Part shown: one piece after another, positions 34,236 through 43,197 of the stretch
How positions within the stretch are numbered: the stretch's first letter is position 1
Layout of the letters: the number at the start of each line of letters is the position of its first letter
Program-made: the position numbers and the translations under genes
DNA from: Gloeotrichia echinulata CP02
Lineage (GTDB): Bacteria; Cyanobacteriota; Cyanobacteriia; Cyanobacteriales; Nostocaceae
Assembly: GCA_038087035.1 (NCBI GenBank)
Contig: CP051187.1
Coordinates: 5,648,001 to 5,712,000, forward strand
Direction: 5' to 3'
Length of the DNA stretch: 64,000 nucleotides
Notes under the pieces: model-generated
What the model saw: the letters and a program-made list of their open reading frames with translations, nothing else
Told to the model about the DNA's origin: nothing
The model's database searches: none

Positions 34236-36512
34236 ATGGGAATAGCAAAAATTTGGGACATTATTTGGGATAATGAACCTTTTCACTGGGCTACTGTCAT
34301 TGTATTCGGACTGGCAATCATTGTAGAGTTTTTCACAGTATGGCAATATTGGCACTCAGATTGTGGTCAAACTGCAGCCGCAATTAAATTTTTGAGTGAT
34401 TACCACAAAGGTAGAACAAAAACACTTAAAGATAAAGAAAAATATCGTCCCTGGTTAAAGAAGCATTTAGGAACCGATGATCCAAGCAAATTCAGAAAGC
34501 AGGATGACAAATTTCTACTAATAAATTATCCAAGTGTTTTAGCTCGTCCCATACCGCGTAGTTCTCTACGCTTTGTGACTACTTTGTGTACTGCTATTGG
34601 TGTTTTGGGAACATTTTATGGTATCCAAGACGGATTACAAGGAATCAACCTATCTACACAAGATTCCAAACAACTAATGGCTTCTAGTACAAACCTACTA
34701 TCTGGGATGAAAACAGCTTTTTCAACTTCTTTGATGGGGCTTGGTTCTGGTAGCTTGTTCACTTTGGTTTTGTTCGGAAGCGATGTATTTCGACAGAAAC
34801 GGCGTGATAGTTTACGTCAGAGTTTGAACAAGATCGCAACGTTAGAAACAACAGATAATGCTAATGGTGAGGTAGTTGCAGCACTTAGCCGTGTATCTAA
34901 TAAATTGACAGGTCTAAATAAGCTAAGTTCTGAAGCTATTGGTCAAGCCGTAGGTAACAGCATAGCAGAACAGTTTGCAGGTTTAAACCAATTGTCAGCC
35001 AATGCTATTGGTCAAGCTGTAGGAGAGCAAGTGCGATCAGCTATATTACCAGCTTTGCAAGCAATTTTTAGAGAACAGCAACAACTTCGACAACTCCAAG
35101 AAAATCAGGGACAGAAAGTTTTAGAAGAACTGATTCAAGATTTGCGAGTTCAGGTACTTGAACCAATTGCAGTTCGTTTAGATAGAAGTGCAGAATTAAC
35201 CCAACAAGCTTCCCAAGCGGTGATGACTTTGCATCAGGAATTGGGTGGTATATCTCAAAGTTTGGCAAGTTCTATATTAACAATTCAGAACTTTCAAAAG
35301 CAGACTTTAGTAGAACTCCAAGGATTTGCTAAAAATTTGGGGTTAACTCTCAATCAATTCCAAACAGATACAACAGGTGTTTTACAACAAACATCTCTTG
35401 AGATTCATCGAGCCGTAGAGCAAAGTATTCAAGGAATGATCGCCCAGCGAAGCGCTTTTCAAGAAAGTGCAGAACAAGCATCTGCGACTTTCCGAGGAAT
35501 TCGAGAAGAACTGCAAACAGCATTACAAACACGTGCTGAAGTAGAAAAACAGATGCATCAAGATTTTGCTAACAATTTGGGGTTAACTCTCAATCAATTC
35601 CAAACAGATACAACAGGTGTTTTACAACAAACATCTCTTGAGATTCATCGAGCCGTAGAGCAAAGTATTCAAGGAATGATCGCCCAGCGAAGCGCTTTTC
35701 AAGAAAGTGCAGAACAAGCATCTGCGACTTTCCGGGGAATTCGAGAAGAACTGCAAACAGCATTACAAACACGTGCTGAAGTAGAACAACAGATGTTGAA
35801 AGCTACTCAGACTGGAATTATCCAAATTCTCACACAAGCGAATAGCTCTTTTCAACAGCAGACTAGTACGCTACAAGCGGTGGGTGTTCAAGCTTCTGGA
35901 TTGATGAATGATGCGAAAGATAATCTTGTCGCTACGTTAGGAAATATCCATGAAACACTCACAGCAACCCGCCAAACTGTAGAAGAAGATTTGACAAAGT
36001 TCCGTCAAGAATATCAAGCTAATTTACAAATGTTATTTCAACAACAAAACAACTTACTAGAGGAGACACTAGGCGAACAACGAGATGGATTAGCTAGAGT
36101 AGTGACGAATTTAGATCACGTCTTCCAAGCAGAAGCGCAAAGGCGTAGTCAATTATCTGAAGAAGTAGACAGAAGCATGAATCAAATTCGCCAAGCTGCT
36201 GTAGAAGTTGGGAGACTAGTTAATGCTGTGGGGCTACATGATAGCCAAAGATTATTACAATTACAAGAACTTGCTCGTGGTATTGGTGAACAAGTGCAGA
36301 AAGTGGACAATTCATATAGGGAACTATCTAGCAGTTTTAGCGATTCTCTCATGACTTGGCAAAATCACTTTAATGAATCACAAACACACTTTTTCGATAA
36401 AGCTGATAGTTCTATGGCTAGAGTGTGTGACAATTTACTCAGGACAGCAGAAGTTCTAGTAGCAGCAAATGATAACGGTGACAAGGGTAATCGGAGAAAC
36501 TATCATGGATGA
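34236..36512 (+). CDS. zorA: ZorA-like MotA/TolQ/ExbB proton-channel protein with long coiled-coil tail
   Basis: A 758-residue protein. Helix 1 is at about 19-37 (WATVIVFGLAIIVEFFTVW). The MotA/ExbB channel signature covers helices 2 and 3 (LRFVTTLCTAIGVLGTFYGI at 111-130; LLSGMKTAFSTSLMGLGSGS at 154-173). From about 190 to the end it is a Gln/Glu-rich coiled coil with no further membrane segments. In Zorya anti-phage systems ZorA forms the pentameric inner-membrane motor stator and its tail signals into the cytoplasm. Residues about 367-446 and 447-526 are a nearly identical 80-residue tandem duplication. The stop overlaps the zorB start by 8 bases, an operon. Confidence 0.8.
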   Translation: MGIAKIWDIIWDNEPFHWATVIVFGLAIIVEFFTVWQYWHSDCGQTAAAIKFLSDYHKGRTKTLKDKEKYRPWLKKHLGTDDPSKFRKQDDKFLLINYPSVLARPIPRSSLRFVTTLCTAIGVLGTFYGIQDGLQGINLSTQDSKQLMASSTNLLSGMKTAFSTSLMGLGSGSLFTLVLFGSDVFRQKRRDSLRQSLNKIATLETTDNANGEVVAALSRVSNKLTGLNKLSSEAIGQAVGNSIAEQFAGLNQLSANAIGQAVGEQVRSAILPALQAIFREQQQLRQLQENQGQKVLEELIQDLRVQVLEPIAVRLDRSAELTQQASQAVMTLHQELGGISQSLASSILTIQNFQKQTLVELQGFAKNLGLTLNQFQTDTTGVLQQTSLEIHRAVEQSIQGMIAQRSAFQESAEQASATFRGIREELQTALQTRAEVEKQMHQDFANNLGLTLNQFQTDTTGVLQQTSLEIHRAVEQSIQGMIAQRSAFQESAEQASATFRGIREELQTALQTRAEVEQQMLKATQTGIIQILTQANSSFQQQTSTLQAVGVQASGLMNDAKDNLVATLGNIHETLTATRQTVEEDLTKFRQEYQANLQMLFQQQNNLLEETLGEQRDGLARVVTNLDHVFQAEAQRRSQLSEEVDRSMNQIRQAAVEVGRLVNAVGLHDSQRLLQLQELARGIGEQVQKVDNSYRELSSSFSDSLMTWQNHFNESQTHFFDKADSSMARVCDNLLRTAEVLVAANDNGDKGNRRNYHG
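35334..35813 (+). repeat. 240-bp in-frame tandem duplication inside zorA
   Basis: The block starting near 35334 is repeated immediately at 35574 with period exactly 240 bases and only a few differences (for example CCGAGG against CCGGGG). It encodes 80 extra residues of coiled-coil tail. Confidence 0.93.
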
Positions 36513-37155
36513 TTTTATCACAAGTGAAATGGACGCAGAAATTACAGAAGATGATGACTCTAGTATCTATCTCTCGATTGGCGATTTGATGTCAGGCTTG
36601 CTGATGTTTTTTGCACTGTTATTTATTACTGCACTACTGCAGCTTGCAGAAAAAGATGTACCAAAACGGGTAGTAATTGGAAATGTTGTGGGACAGATGA
36701 AAAGCAATAATATCAATGTCAAAGTTAACCCAGAAACAGGGGATGTAAGTATCCAAGAATCCATTTTATTTCCTCAAGGAAGTTCTGACCTGAAACCTGA
36801 AGGTAAAGCTTTTTTACGTCGATTTATTCCCGTTTACAGTGGAGTAATTTTTTCTAAGCCAGAATTTGAAAGGGAAATTAGCCGCGTTGTTATAGAAGGT
36901 CATACTAGCTCAGAAGGAGATGATAAAACAAATCTCCTATTGAGTGTATTGAGGTCTTCATCAGTTTATAAATACATTTTTTATGACATGATTTTCCCTA
37001 AAAAAGTGCCTTTAAGCCAGAAAATATTAGCAGCTGGTCGTGGGGAAATTGAATCTGACAAGCAACGTGATAATCCTGCTGATCGCAAAGTTGTTTTTCG
37101 TTTTCAGTTTCGCAGTGATGAGTTAAAGAAAAATATCGCTAAAACTTCTCCTTAA
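36505..37155 (+). CDS. zorB: ZorB-like OmpA/MotB-domain membrane protein
   Basis: About 216 residues from the ATG at 36505 that overlaps the end of zorA. A short acidic N-terminus leads to one membrane helix (about 25-46: SIGDLMSGLLMFFALLFITALLQ) carrying the proton-carrying-type Asp at about 27. An OmpA-like peptidoglycan-binding domain follows (about 85-210; SILFPQGSSDLKPEGKAFLR, VVIEGHTSSEGDD, NPADRKVVFRFQ). In Zorya, the ZorB dimer sits in the ZorA pentamer and anchors the motor to peptidoglycan. The key Asp is present, so the channel could be active. Confidence 0.82.
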   Translation: MDDFITSEMDAEITEDDDSSIYLSIGDLMSGLLMFFALLFITALLQLAEKDVPKRVVIGNVVGQMKSNNINVKVNPETGDVSIQESILFPQGSSDLKPEGKAFLRRFIPVYSGVIFSKPEFEREISRVVIEGHTSSEGDDKTNLLLSVLRSSSVYKYIFYDMIFPKKVPLSQKILAAGRGEIESDKQRDNPADRKVVFRFQFRSDELKKNIAKTSP

Positions 37156-37184
37156 AGGAGAAATAACCTTGAATTTTTACTGCA

Positions 37185-37246
37185 TAGGGTGCGTCAGCAT
37201 TAGAAATTTACAGGATGGCATATATCTAATTTTATGACGCACCCTA
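37185..37246. repeat. Palindromic MITE-like repeat inside the zor operon
   Basis: TAGGGTGCGTCA at 37185-37196 is matched by a perfect inverted copy at 37235-37246. The 62-base element separates zorB from the zorC-like gene. Repeats with this arm are common in Nostocales. Confidence 0.8.
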
Positions 37247-37290
37247 CAAATTGGATATTTTTTATTTGTCAATCACAAAGGAGAAAAACT

Positions 37291-38694
37291 TTGACATTTG
37301 AATTTACCCTTCCTCCCACATCTGAAGTTACCCAATTTATTCCTAACAAACTTCTGGAAATTGCCAGCGAATTACCAGATACAAATATATCCCTACCAAC
37401 TGTTGATAAAGTCTTAGAAGCTATTCAAAATGCTAAAGCTGCTGAAGTAAGTAAGTTAGAGTGGGTTTATTGTATCTATGCTAAACCAGAATGGGATAAG
37501 CAGAATATTGAACGCTCCAGGAAGACATCAGCAGCCATTTGGGAAGTAGCAATTTCTCAATCATGGTTACAAAATTACTTGCTTTATCGTATTGCTCTTT
37601 ATTATAGTGGTCAGCAAGAGCAGGTATTAGCAAAGTCTCTAGCTGAATCTTTTGAAATTTTTGCTAATGATAAATCAGTTAACCAACGACTACCAGTTAA
37701 AATTATTCTGGCGCTTCGCAGTCAAGACTCAGGTAGTAAATTAGCGAAAATAGCTTGTGAACAGAATTTAAATAGAACTGAATTGCTCAAGAGAATTGAT
37801 GGTTATTTACCTATATATATTCCAGGTTTTACAAAATTTACAGAATACATAAGTTCCTGTTTTTTAGATATCATTTCTCCGAATCAGCAGCAGATAAATT
37901 GGCTATTACGCTGTTTAGATGAAATGTCAACAATGCAGCAAATACAAGCCGTTAATCACTTACTAACTACTGTTCACAATAATGTAGATAATAATCATCC
38001 ACCTCTAGTTGAGTGGTTGCGAAAAAATTATCGATATGGTGATAAGTGGTATCAGCTTTCAGAGCCGGGAAGGAAAAAACTCCGAGAATGGATTGGCGGT
38101 ATTAATTATCGTGATTTCCAAAGATTAGTAGATCTAATATTAAACAGGCTCGAATTACAAGACTTCGAGTCAAATCAGCTACGTAGACGCAGTGAATTTT
38201 GGGCTAATTACAGCAACCGCTTTGAGCGGCTTCGTATCCTGTTACCCAGAACCTCACAAATTGCTATAGGGGATCAAATCAATGGTGATGTTGATCTACT
38301 AAAGGATGATGGTAGCGATCAGACAGAGGTTTGTATCTTCGATTTTGGTGAGTGGTTTGTAGTCGAGTTCTTTCGTGGAAGAGGTAGTGAGACGCGCCTA
38401 ATTCCTAACAATTCTAGAAATCAGCAAATCCTCTTTGGTGAATCCACACTTTCAGTTAAACAAATTCGTTGTCTGGGTGGCGATAGACACGATCATGTTT
38501 TTCTCTGGCAAGTATTTTCCCCTAAATGGCTGAAAAATCATGGAATTTTGCCTAATTCAAATACCCAGCCTTCCAGAAACCCTACAGCATCTCAATTGCT
38601 AGAAAGAGAAACCAGGCTTGAGCGCTGGACAAGGGAAATTGAAAGTCTAGAACGCGAAGCTATAGCCTACTTTAACAGAATTGGTTTTGAATAA
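37291..38694 (+). CDS. zorC: ZorC-like EH-signature protein
   Basis: About 467 residues. I start at the TTG at 37291 because AAAGGAG (37277-37283) lies seven bases upstream; the frame is also open from an ATG at 37234 inside a palindromic repeat. The helical N-terminal two thirds (RKTSAAIWEVAISQSWLQNY, YRIALYY) and the C-terminal segment (EFWANYSNRFERLRILLP, VCIFDFGEWFVVEFFRGRG, RHDHVFLWQVFSPKWL) agree with the EH_Signature family, of which ZorC of type I Zorya is a member. Family assignment is by pattern and context, not by search. In Zorya I, ZorC works with the nuclease/helicase ZorD; no ZorD follows here. Confidence 0.65.
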   Translation: MTFEFTLPPTSEVTQFIPNKLLEIASELPDTNISLPTVDKVLEAIQNAKAAEVSKLEWVYCIYAKPEWDKQNIERSRKTSAAIWEVAISQSWLQNYLLYRIALYYSGQQEQVLAKSLAESFEIFANDKSVNQRLPVKIILALRSQDSGSKLAKIACEQNLNRTELLKRIDGYLPIYIPGFTKFTEYISSCFLDIISPNQQQINWLLRCLDEMSTMQQIQAVNHLLTTVHNNVDNNHPPLVEWLRKNYRYGDKWYQLSEPGRKKLREWIGGINYRDFQRLVDLILNRLELQDFESNQLRRRSEFWANYSNRFERLRILLPRTSQIAIGDQINGDVDLLKDDGSDQTEVCIFDFGEWFVVEFFRGRGSETRLIPNNSRNQQILFGESTLSVKQIRCLGGDRHDHVFLWQVFSPKWLKNHGILPNSNTQPSRNPTASQLLERETRLERWTREIESLEREAIAYFNRIGFE

Positions 38695-38809
38695 ATTGAA
38701 CTGAATTCAAAAAATAGATAATGGGGAATAAGAAACAGTAGCTACAATTATAGACAGGGCTATTTTATTCTCCATAAATCTAATAAGTAAACTCAGTAAA
38801 GCTTGACCT

Positions 38810-39025
38810 ATGACTATCAACACACACTTTAAAGCTAGAATCAACAATGGCAAAACCGAAATTCCTGTTGAGTATCAAGACGAGATACACAACGCCGAAA
38901 TGGTGCAAATCGTTATTTTACAACCCGCTCCAGACAAGGGTATCATCGCCCAGTTAACCGCAAATCCGATCCAGATTGCAGGTTTCAAACCACTTACCAG
39001 AGAACAAGCGAATGAACGCTGGTGA
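38810..39025 (+). CDS. VapB-like antitoxin
   Basis: A 71-residue protein with a short beta-type N-terminus (FKARINNGKTEIPVEYQDE) and the C-terminal tail GFKPLTREQANERW typical of antitoxins paired with PIN-domain toxins. It overlaps the start of a truncated PIN gene by 14 bases. It is 115 bp after the ZorC-like gene. Confidence 0.6.
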   Translation: MTINTHFKARINNGKTEIPVEYQDEIHNAEMVQIVILQPAPDKGIIAQLTANPIQIAGFKPLTREQANERW

Positions 39026-39071
39026 TCCGGTGCGATACTTTGTTGATGCCAATATTTGGCTCTATCGTTAA
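39012..39071 (+). pseudogene. Truncated PIN-domain (VapC-like) toxin start
   Basis: An ATG overlapping the antitoxin opens MNAGDPVRYFVDANIWLYR, the strand with the first catalytic Asp of PIN ribonucleases, then a TAA. The rest of the domain is absent, so the toxin is dead. Confidence 0.65.
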
Positions 39072-39326
39072 CAAATCAAGCTATAGTTGAGGGTTAGCAG
39101 TCAACCGTCAACCGTCACTCACCAAATCCAGCGAAATTTTAAAATTATTAGTATATTGAATTACATCGCAAAAAACCTACAGGTAGTGCGATCGCATGTA
39201 TAGGACGATCTTCAAAATGCAGCCTAACCACGTTAAGCTGTAGGAGTGTAGAAATTTATGGGAAATTTTAGATTAAGTTTCCGGTTGCTGTTAAATTTTT
39301 AATTTTACCTGCTAGAGATACCTGGG

Positions 39327-40049
39327 ATGCTAGACCAAATTTTTGATTACCTTCACTTTCACTTTAGTGTTGAAGCACCTATTGTGCTGCTGATCCTGGT
39401 ATTGTTAGAGGCGGTGCTATCAGCTGATAATGCGATCGCCCTTGCGGCTATCGCCCAGGGTTTGGAAGACAAAAAACTTGAGCAGCAAGCTCTAAACTTG
39501 GGTTTAGTTGTCGCTTATGTCCTACGAATCACTTTACTACTGACCGCTACCTGGGTGCAAAATTTCTGGCAATTTGAGTTATTAGGTGCAGGTTACCTGC
39601 TGTGGCTAGTATTCCAACACTTCACATCTGAAGAAGACGACGAAAATCAGCATCATGGACCACGATTTACTTCTTTGTTGCAAGTAATACCAGTAATTGC
39701 TTTAACAGACTTAGCATTTTCCTTGGATAGTGTTACCACAGCGATCGCCGTTTCTCAAGAAACCTGGTTGGTACTCACAGGGACAACAATTGGGATTATC
39801 ACCCTGCGATTCATGGCGGAATTATTTATCCGTTGGCTAGACGAATTTAAGAACCTAGAAGACGCAGGCTATATTACTGTGGCTTTAGTAGGTTTACGCC
39901 TGTTGTTAAAAGTGGTCAACGATGCTTTAGTCCCACCAGAATGGATAATGATTACGGCAATTGGCTTAATTTTAACTTGGGGTTTTTCTCAGCGGAATGT
40001 CGTCGAATTACCGCAAGAAACACCTGAAAAGACCGAAGTGTCAAAGTAA
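39327..40049 (+). CDS. TerC-family integral membrane protein
   Basis: A 240-residue protein with about seven membrane helices. The two family motifs with paired acidic residues are present: LLEAVLSADNAIALAAIA (about 27-44) and LTDLAFSLDSVTTAIAVS (about 130-147). TerC proteins are linked to tellurite resistance and export of metal ions such as manganese. A His/Glu/Asp-rich loop (EEDDENQHHGP) lies at about 101-111. It appears monocistronic. The 255-bp upstream gap holds a HIP1-like GCGATCGC and no gene. Confidence 0.88.
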   Translation: MLDQIFDYLHFHFSVEAPIVLLILVLLEAVLSADNAIALAAIAQGLEDKKLEQQALNLGLVVAYVLRITLLLTATWVQNFWQFELLGAGYLLWLVFQHFTSEEDDENQHHGPRFTSLLQVIPVIALTDLAFSLDSVTTAIAVSQETWLVLTGTTIGIITLRFMAELFIRWLDEFKNLEDAGYITVALVGLRLLLKVVNDALVPPEWIMITAIGLILTWGFSQRNVVELPQETPEKTEVSK

Positions 40050-40098
40050 GCAGTGCTTGATGCTTCCGCTGAGTGGGGAGTGAGGAGTCACACAAAAG

Positions 40099-40127
40099 GT
40101 AGGGGCACAGCAGTGCTGTGCCCCTAC
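40099..40127. repeat. Palindrome GTAGGGGCACAGC / GCTGTGCCCCTAC
   Basis: A near-perfect 29-base inverted repeat after the terC-like gene. A sister copy lies at 40193-40221. Dispersed repeat type. Confidence 0.85.
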
Positions 40128-40192
40128 ATATACCATATGCAATCAACCGGATTTGATATTATACCGGTTCACTTGAATTACGATATAAATAC

Positions 40193-40221
40193 GTAGGGGC
40201 ACGGCAATGCCGTGCCCCTAC
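40193..40221. repeat. Palindrome GTAGGGGCACGGC / GCCGTGCCCCTAC
   Basis: Second copy of the repeat at 40099, with compensating changes in both arms, so the hairpin is kept. Confidence 0.85.
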
Positions 40222-40297
40222 TCGCTTCTATATGTATCAGGGTTTTGGTGAAATGGTATTAGGAGTTATCCTCCCCATCTCCCCATCCCCCCATCCC

Positions 40298-40747
40298 CTA
40301 CTCATGTAACCAAGGCGTTAACTGGGGTTCCCAACTTACCAATTCTTCATCCTTAAACCACAGAGCAATTTCCTTTTGCGCTGTTTCTGGAGCATCGGAA
40401 CCGTGGATGATGTTACGACCAATGTTAATTCCTAAATCGCCGCGAATCGTCCCTGGTTCTGCATTCAAGGGGTTTGTCGCACCAATGAGTTTTCTAGCGG
40501 AGGCGATAACACCATCACCTTCCCATACCATCGCTACTACGGGGCCGGAAGTGATAAATTCTACTAAACCAGCGAAAAAGGGTCTTTCTCTATGAACATC
40601 ATAGTGTTGTTCAGCTAATTCGCGGCTGGGTTTGAGGAATTTCAAACCAACAAGGGTAAAGCCTTTAGTTTCAAAGCGACGGATAATTTCACTTATCAGT
40701 CCGCGCTGTACGCCGTCAGGTTTAATCGCGATAAATGAGCGTTCCAA
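40298..40747 (-). CDS. ndk: Nucleoside diphosphate kinase
   Basis: A 149-residue enzyme that equilibrates nucleoside di- and triphosphates via a phosphohistidine. The active-site motif [16 protein letters not shown] (His about 117) and the N-terminus [21 protein letters not shown] are canonical, as is the [25 protein letters not shown] stretch. Full length. Heptamer arrays lie just upstream (40786-40814, 40860-40965). Confidence 0.97.
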   Translation of the reverse strand: MERSFIAIKPDGVQRGLISEIIRRFETKGFTLVGLKFLKPSRELAEQHYDVHRERPFFAGLVEFITSGPVVAMVWEGDGVIASARKLIGATNPLNAEPGTIRGDLGINIGRNIIHGSDAPETAQKEIALWFKDEELVSWEPQLTPWLHE

Positions 40748-40785
40748 AGCTAACTCCTAAAATTTGAGAAAATTTTTATTTGTCC

Positions 40786-40965
40786 TTTGTCATTTGTCAT
40801 TTGTCCTTTGTCGTTGATTTTTAGCCTTTTGTCGAGGTTTGATTCATCTAGACAACTTATGACCAATGACCAATGACTAATGACCAATGACCAATGACCA
40901 ATGACCAATGACCAATGACCAATGACCAATGACCAATGACCAATGACCAATGACCAATGACCAAT
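40786..40965. repeat. Heptamer arrays (TTTGTCC/TTTGTCA, then TGACCAA)
   Basis: A short TTTGTCA-type array is followed by about 15 head-to-tail TGACCAA copies (40860-40965). They fill the divergent gap between ndk and the arginine decarboxylase gene. Confidence 0.92.
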
Positions 40966-41063
40966 CAGAGTGTATCTTACAAATTATCCCTGAGTGCATA
41001 TCACTTCTCAAACGAATGCGTTAAATTGATAATTCGTGGGTGAAACAAAGAGGTCACGAAGAA

Positions 41064-43088
41064 ATGGGTGTTGAGTCAACTGCTGCATCTGATGAGGTAG
41101 TTAAGCTGTCCGCCAATGGACACCAAAAGTTTGAAACAAGAAATCAAAGGCAAAAAAAGTTGTTACCACCTAGTAGTAGTACTACAGAAGATTTGCCTCG
41201 GTCTTGGAAAATTGAGGATAGCGAAGCTCTTTACCGCATTGAAGGATGGGGACAGCCTTATTTTTCGATTAGCGCTGCTGGTCATATCACTGTTTCTCCC
41301 AAGGGAGATCGTGGCGGTTCTTTAGACTTGTTTGAATTGGTCAACGCCTTGAAGCAGCGGAATTTGGGGCTTCCCATGTTGATCCGCTTTTCTGATATTT
41401 TGGAAGATCGCATTGAGCGGTTGAATGCTTGTTTTGCCAAAGCGATCGCCCGCTACAATTACCCTGGGGTCTATCGTGGCGTGTTTCCCGTCAAGTGCAA
41501 CCAGGAACGCCATTTAATTGAAGATTTAGTCCGGTTTGGTAAGCCGCATCAATTTGGCTTAGAAGCCGGTTCCAAGCCAGAATTAATGATCGCTCTGGCT
41601 TTGCTGGATACCCCAGGAGCTTTGTTAATTTGCAACGGCTACAAAGACCAAGAATACATCGAAACGGCGATGTTAGCCCAAAGACTAGGGCAAACACCAA
41701 TTATCGTCTTAGAACAGATTGAAGAGGTCGATCTGGTGATTGCTGCTAATCGCCAGCTGGGAATTAAGCCTATTTTGGGAGTTCGTGCTAAACTCAGTAC
41801 CCAAGGTATGGGACGGTGGGGAACATCGAGCGGCGATCGCGCTAAATTTGGTCTGACAATGCCTGAAATTATCGAGGCTGTGGACAAATTACGCCAGGCT
41901 GAGTTGCTCGATTCTTTGCAGTTGATGCACTTCCATATCGGCTCGCAAATCTCGGCGATTAATGTGATTAAAGATGCCATCCAAGAAGCTAGCCGCATCT
42001 ATGTGGAATTAGCGATGCTGGGGGCAGATATGAAATACCTCGATGTCGGTGGTGGCTTGGGTGTAGATTATGACGGTTCGCAAACCAACTTCTACGCCTC
42101 GAAAAATTACAACATGCAGAACTATGCCAACGACATCGTGGCAGAGTTAAAAGATACCTGTGCTGAACGGCAGATTACCGTGCCAACACTGATTAGTGAA
42201 AGTGGTAGGGCGATCGCCTCCCATCAGTCGGTGCTAATTTTTGACGTTCTCAGCACCAGTGATGTCCCCTTTGATCCCCCAGAACCTCCACAAGAGGGAG
42301 AATCCCCAGTAATTAATTACCTCTGGGAAACCTACCAATCGATTAACAAAGAAAATTATCAGGAGTTCTATCACGACGCCACGCAATTTAAAGAAGAAGC
42401 CATTAGCCGCTTCAATTTAGGCATTTTGCGTCTGAGAGAACGAGCCAAAGCCGAGCGACTTTACTGGGCTTGCTGCAAAAAAATCCTTGACATTACTAGA
42501 CAACAAGAATACGTACCCGATGAATTGGAAGACCTGGAAAAAATCATGGCTTCCATCTACTACATCAATCTTTCAGTGTTTCAATCAGCACCAGATTGCT
42601 GGGCAATTGACCAATTATTCCCTATTATGCCCCTACACCGCTTAGACGAAGAACCAACGCGGCGGGGAATTTTGGCAGACCTCACCTGCGATAGTGATGG
42701 TAAAATCGACCGATTTATCGACCTGCGCGATGTCAAATCGGTGTTAGAATTGCACCCCTACAAACAAGGAGAACCCTACTATCTGGGGATGTTCCTCAAC
42801 GGAGCTTACCAAGAAATCATGGGTAATTTGCATAACTTGTTTGGCGATACCAACGCCGTTCATATCCAATTGACCCCCAAAGGCTACCAGATTGAACATG
42901 TTGTCAAAGGCGACACCATGAGTGAAGTGGTCAGCTACGTGCAATATGACTCGGAGGATATGGTGGAAAATATCCGCCAGCGTTGCGAAAAAGCCCTAGA
43001 GGAAAAGCGCATCACGCTAGCAGAATCGCAAAGACTGCTACAAACCTACGAGCAGAGTCTCCGAAGATATACGTATCTCAATAGTTAG
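41064..43088 (+). CDS. speA: Biosynthetic arginine decarboxylase
   Basis: About 674 residues. This PLP enzyme turns arginine into agmatine for polyamine synthesis. Fold type III barrel: PLP-lysine region RGVFPVKCNQERHLIEDLV (Lys about 140), GLEAGSKPELMIAL, LMHFHIGSQI, LDVGGGLGVDYDGS and ISESGRAIASHQSVLIF. The C-terminal beta domain carries LADLTCDSDGKIDRFI and PYYLGMFLNGAYQE with the catalytic Cys and Asp. I use the ATG of MGVESTAASDEV; the frame is open from a GTG at 41040. The first about 60 residues are a polar extension. Confidence 0.95.
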   Translation: MGVESTAASDEVVKLSANGHQKFETRNQRQKKLLPPSSSTTEDLPRSWKIEDSEALYRIEGWGQPYFSISAAGHITVSPKGDRGGSLDLFELVNALKQRNLGLPMLIRFSDILEDRIERLNACFAKAIARYNYPGVYRGVFPVKCNQERHLIEDLVRFGKPHQFGLEAGSKPELMIALALLDTPGALLICNGYKDQEYIETAMLAQRLGQTPIIVLEQIEEVDLVIAANRQLGIKPILGVRAKLSTQGMGRWGTSSGDRAKFGLTMPEIIEAVDKLRQAELLDSLQLMHFHIGSQISAINVIKDAIQEASRIYVELAMLGADMKYLDVGGGLGVDYDGSQTNFYASKNYNMQNYANDIVAELKDTCAERQITVPTLISESGRAIASHQSVLIFDVLSTSDVPFDPPEPPQEGESPVINYLWETYQSINKENYQEFYHDATQFKEEAISRFNLGILRLRERAKAERLYWACCKKILDITRQQEYVPDELEDLEKIMASIYYINLSVFQSAPDCWAIDQLFPIMPLHRLDEEPTRRGILADLTCDSDGKIDRFIDLRDVKSVLELHPYKQGEPYYLGMFLNGAYQEIMGNLHNLFGDTNAVHIQLTPKGYQIEHVVKGDTMSEVVSYVQYDSEDMVENIRQRCEKALEEKRITLAESQRLLQTYEQSLRRYTYLNS

Positions 43089-43137
43089 TGGTCAAGGGTC
43101 AAAAAGTCCAGAGTCAAAAAGTCCAGAGTTCAAATAT

Positions 43138-43197
43138 TGACCCTTGACCCTTGACCCTTGACCCTTGACCCTTGACCCTTGACCCTTGACCCTTGAC
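43138..43197. repeat. Heptamer array (TTGACCC)
   Basis: Eight copies run directly into the stop codon of the nucleotidyltransferase gene (complement CTA at 43197-43199), as in the clpP case. Shorter degenerate copies lie between 43090 and 43137. Confidence 0.92.
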
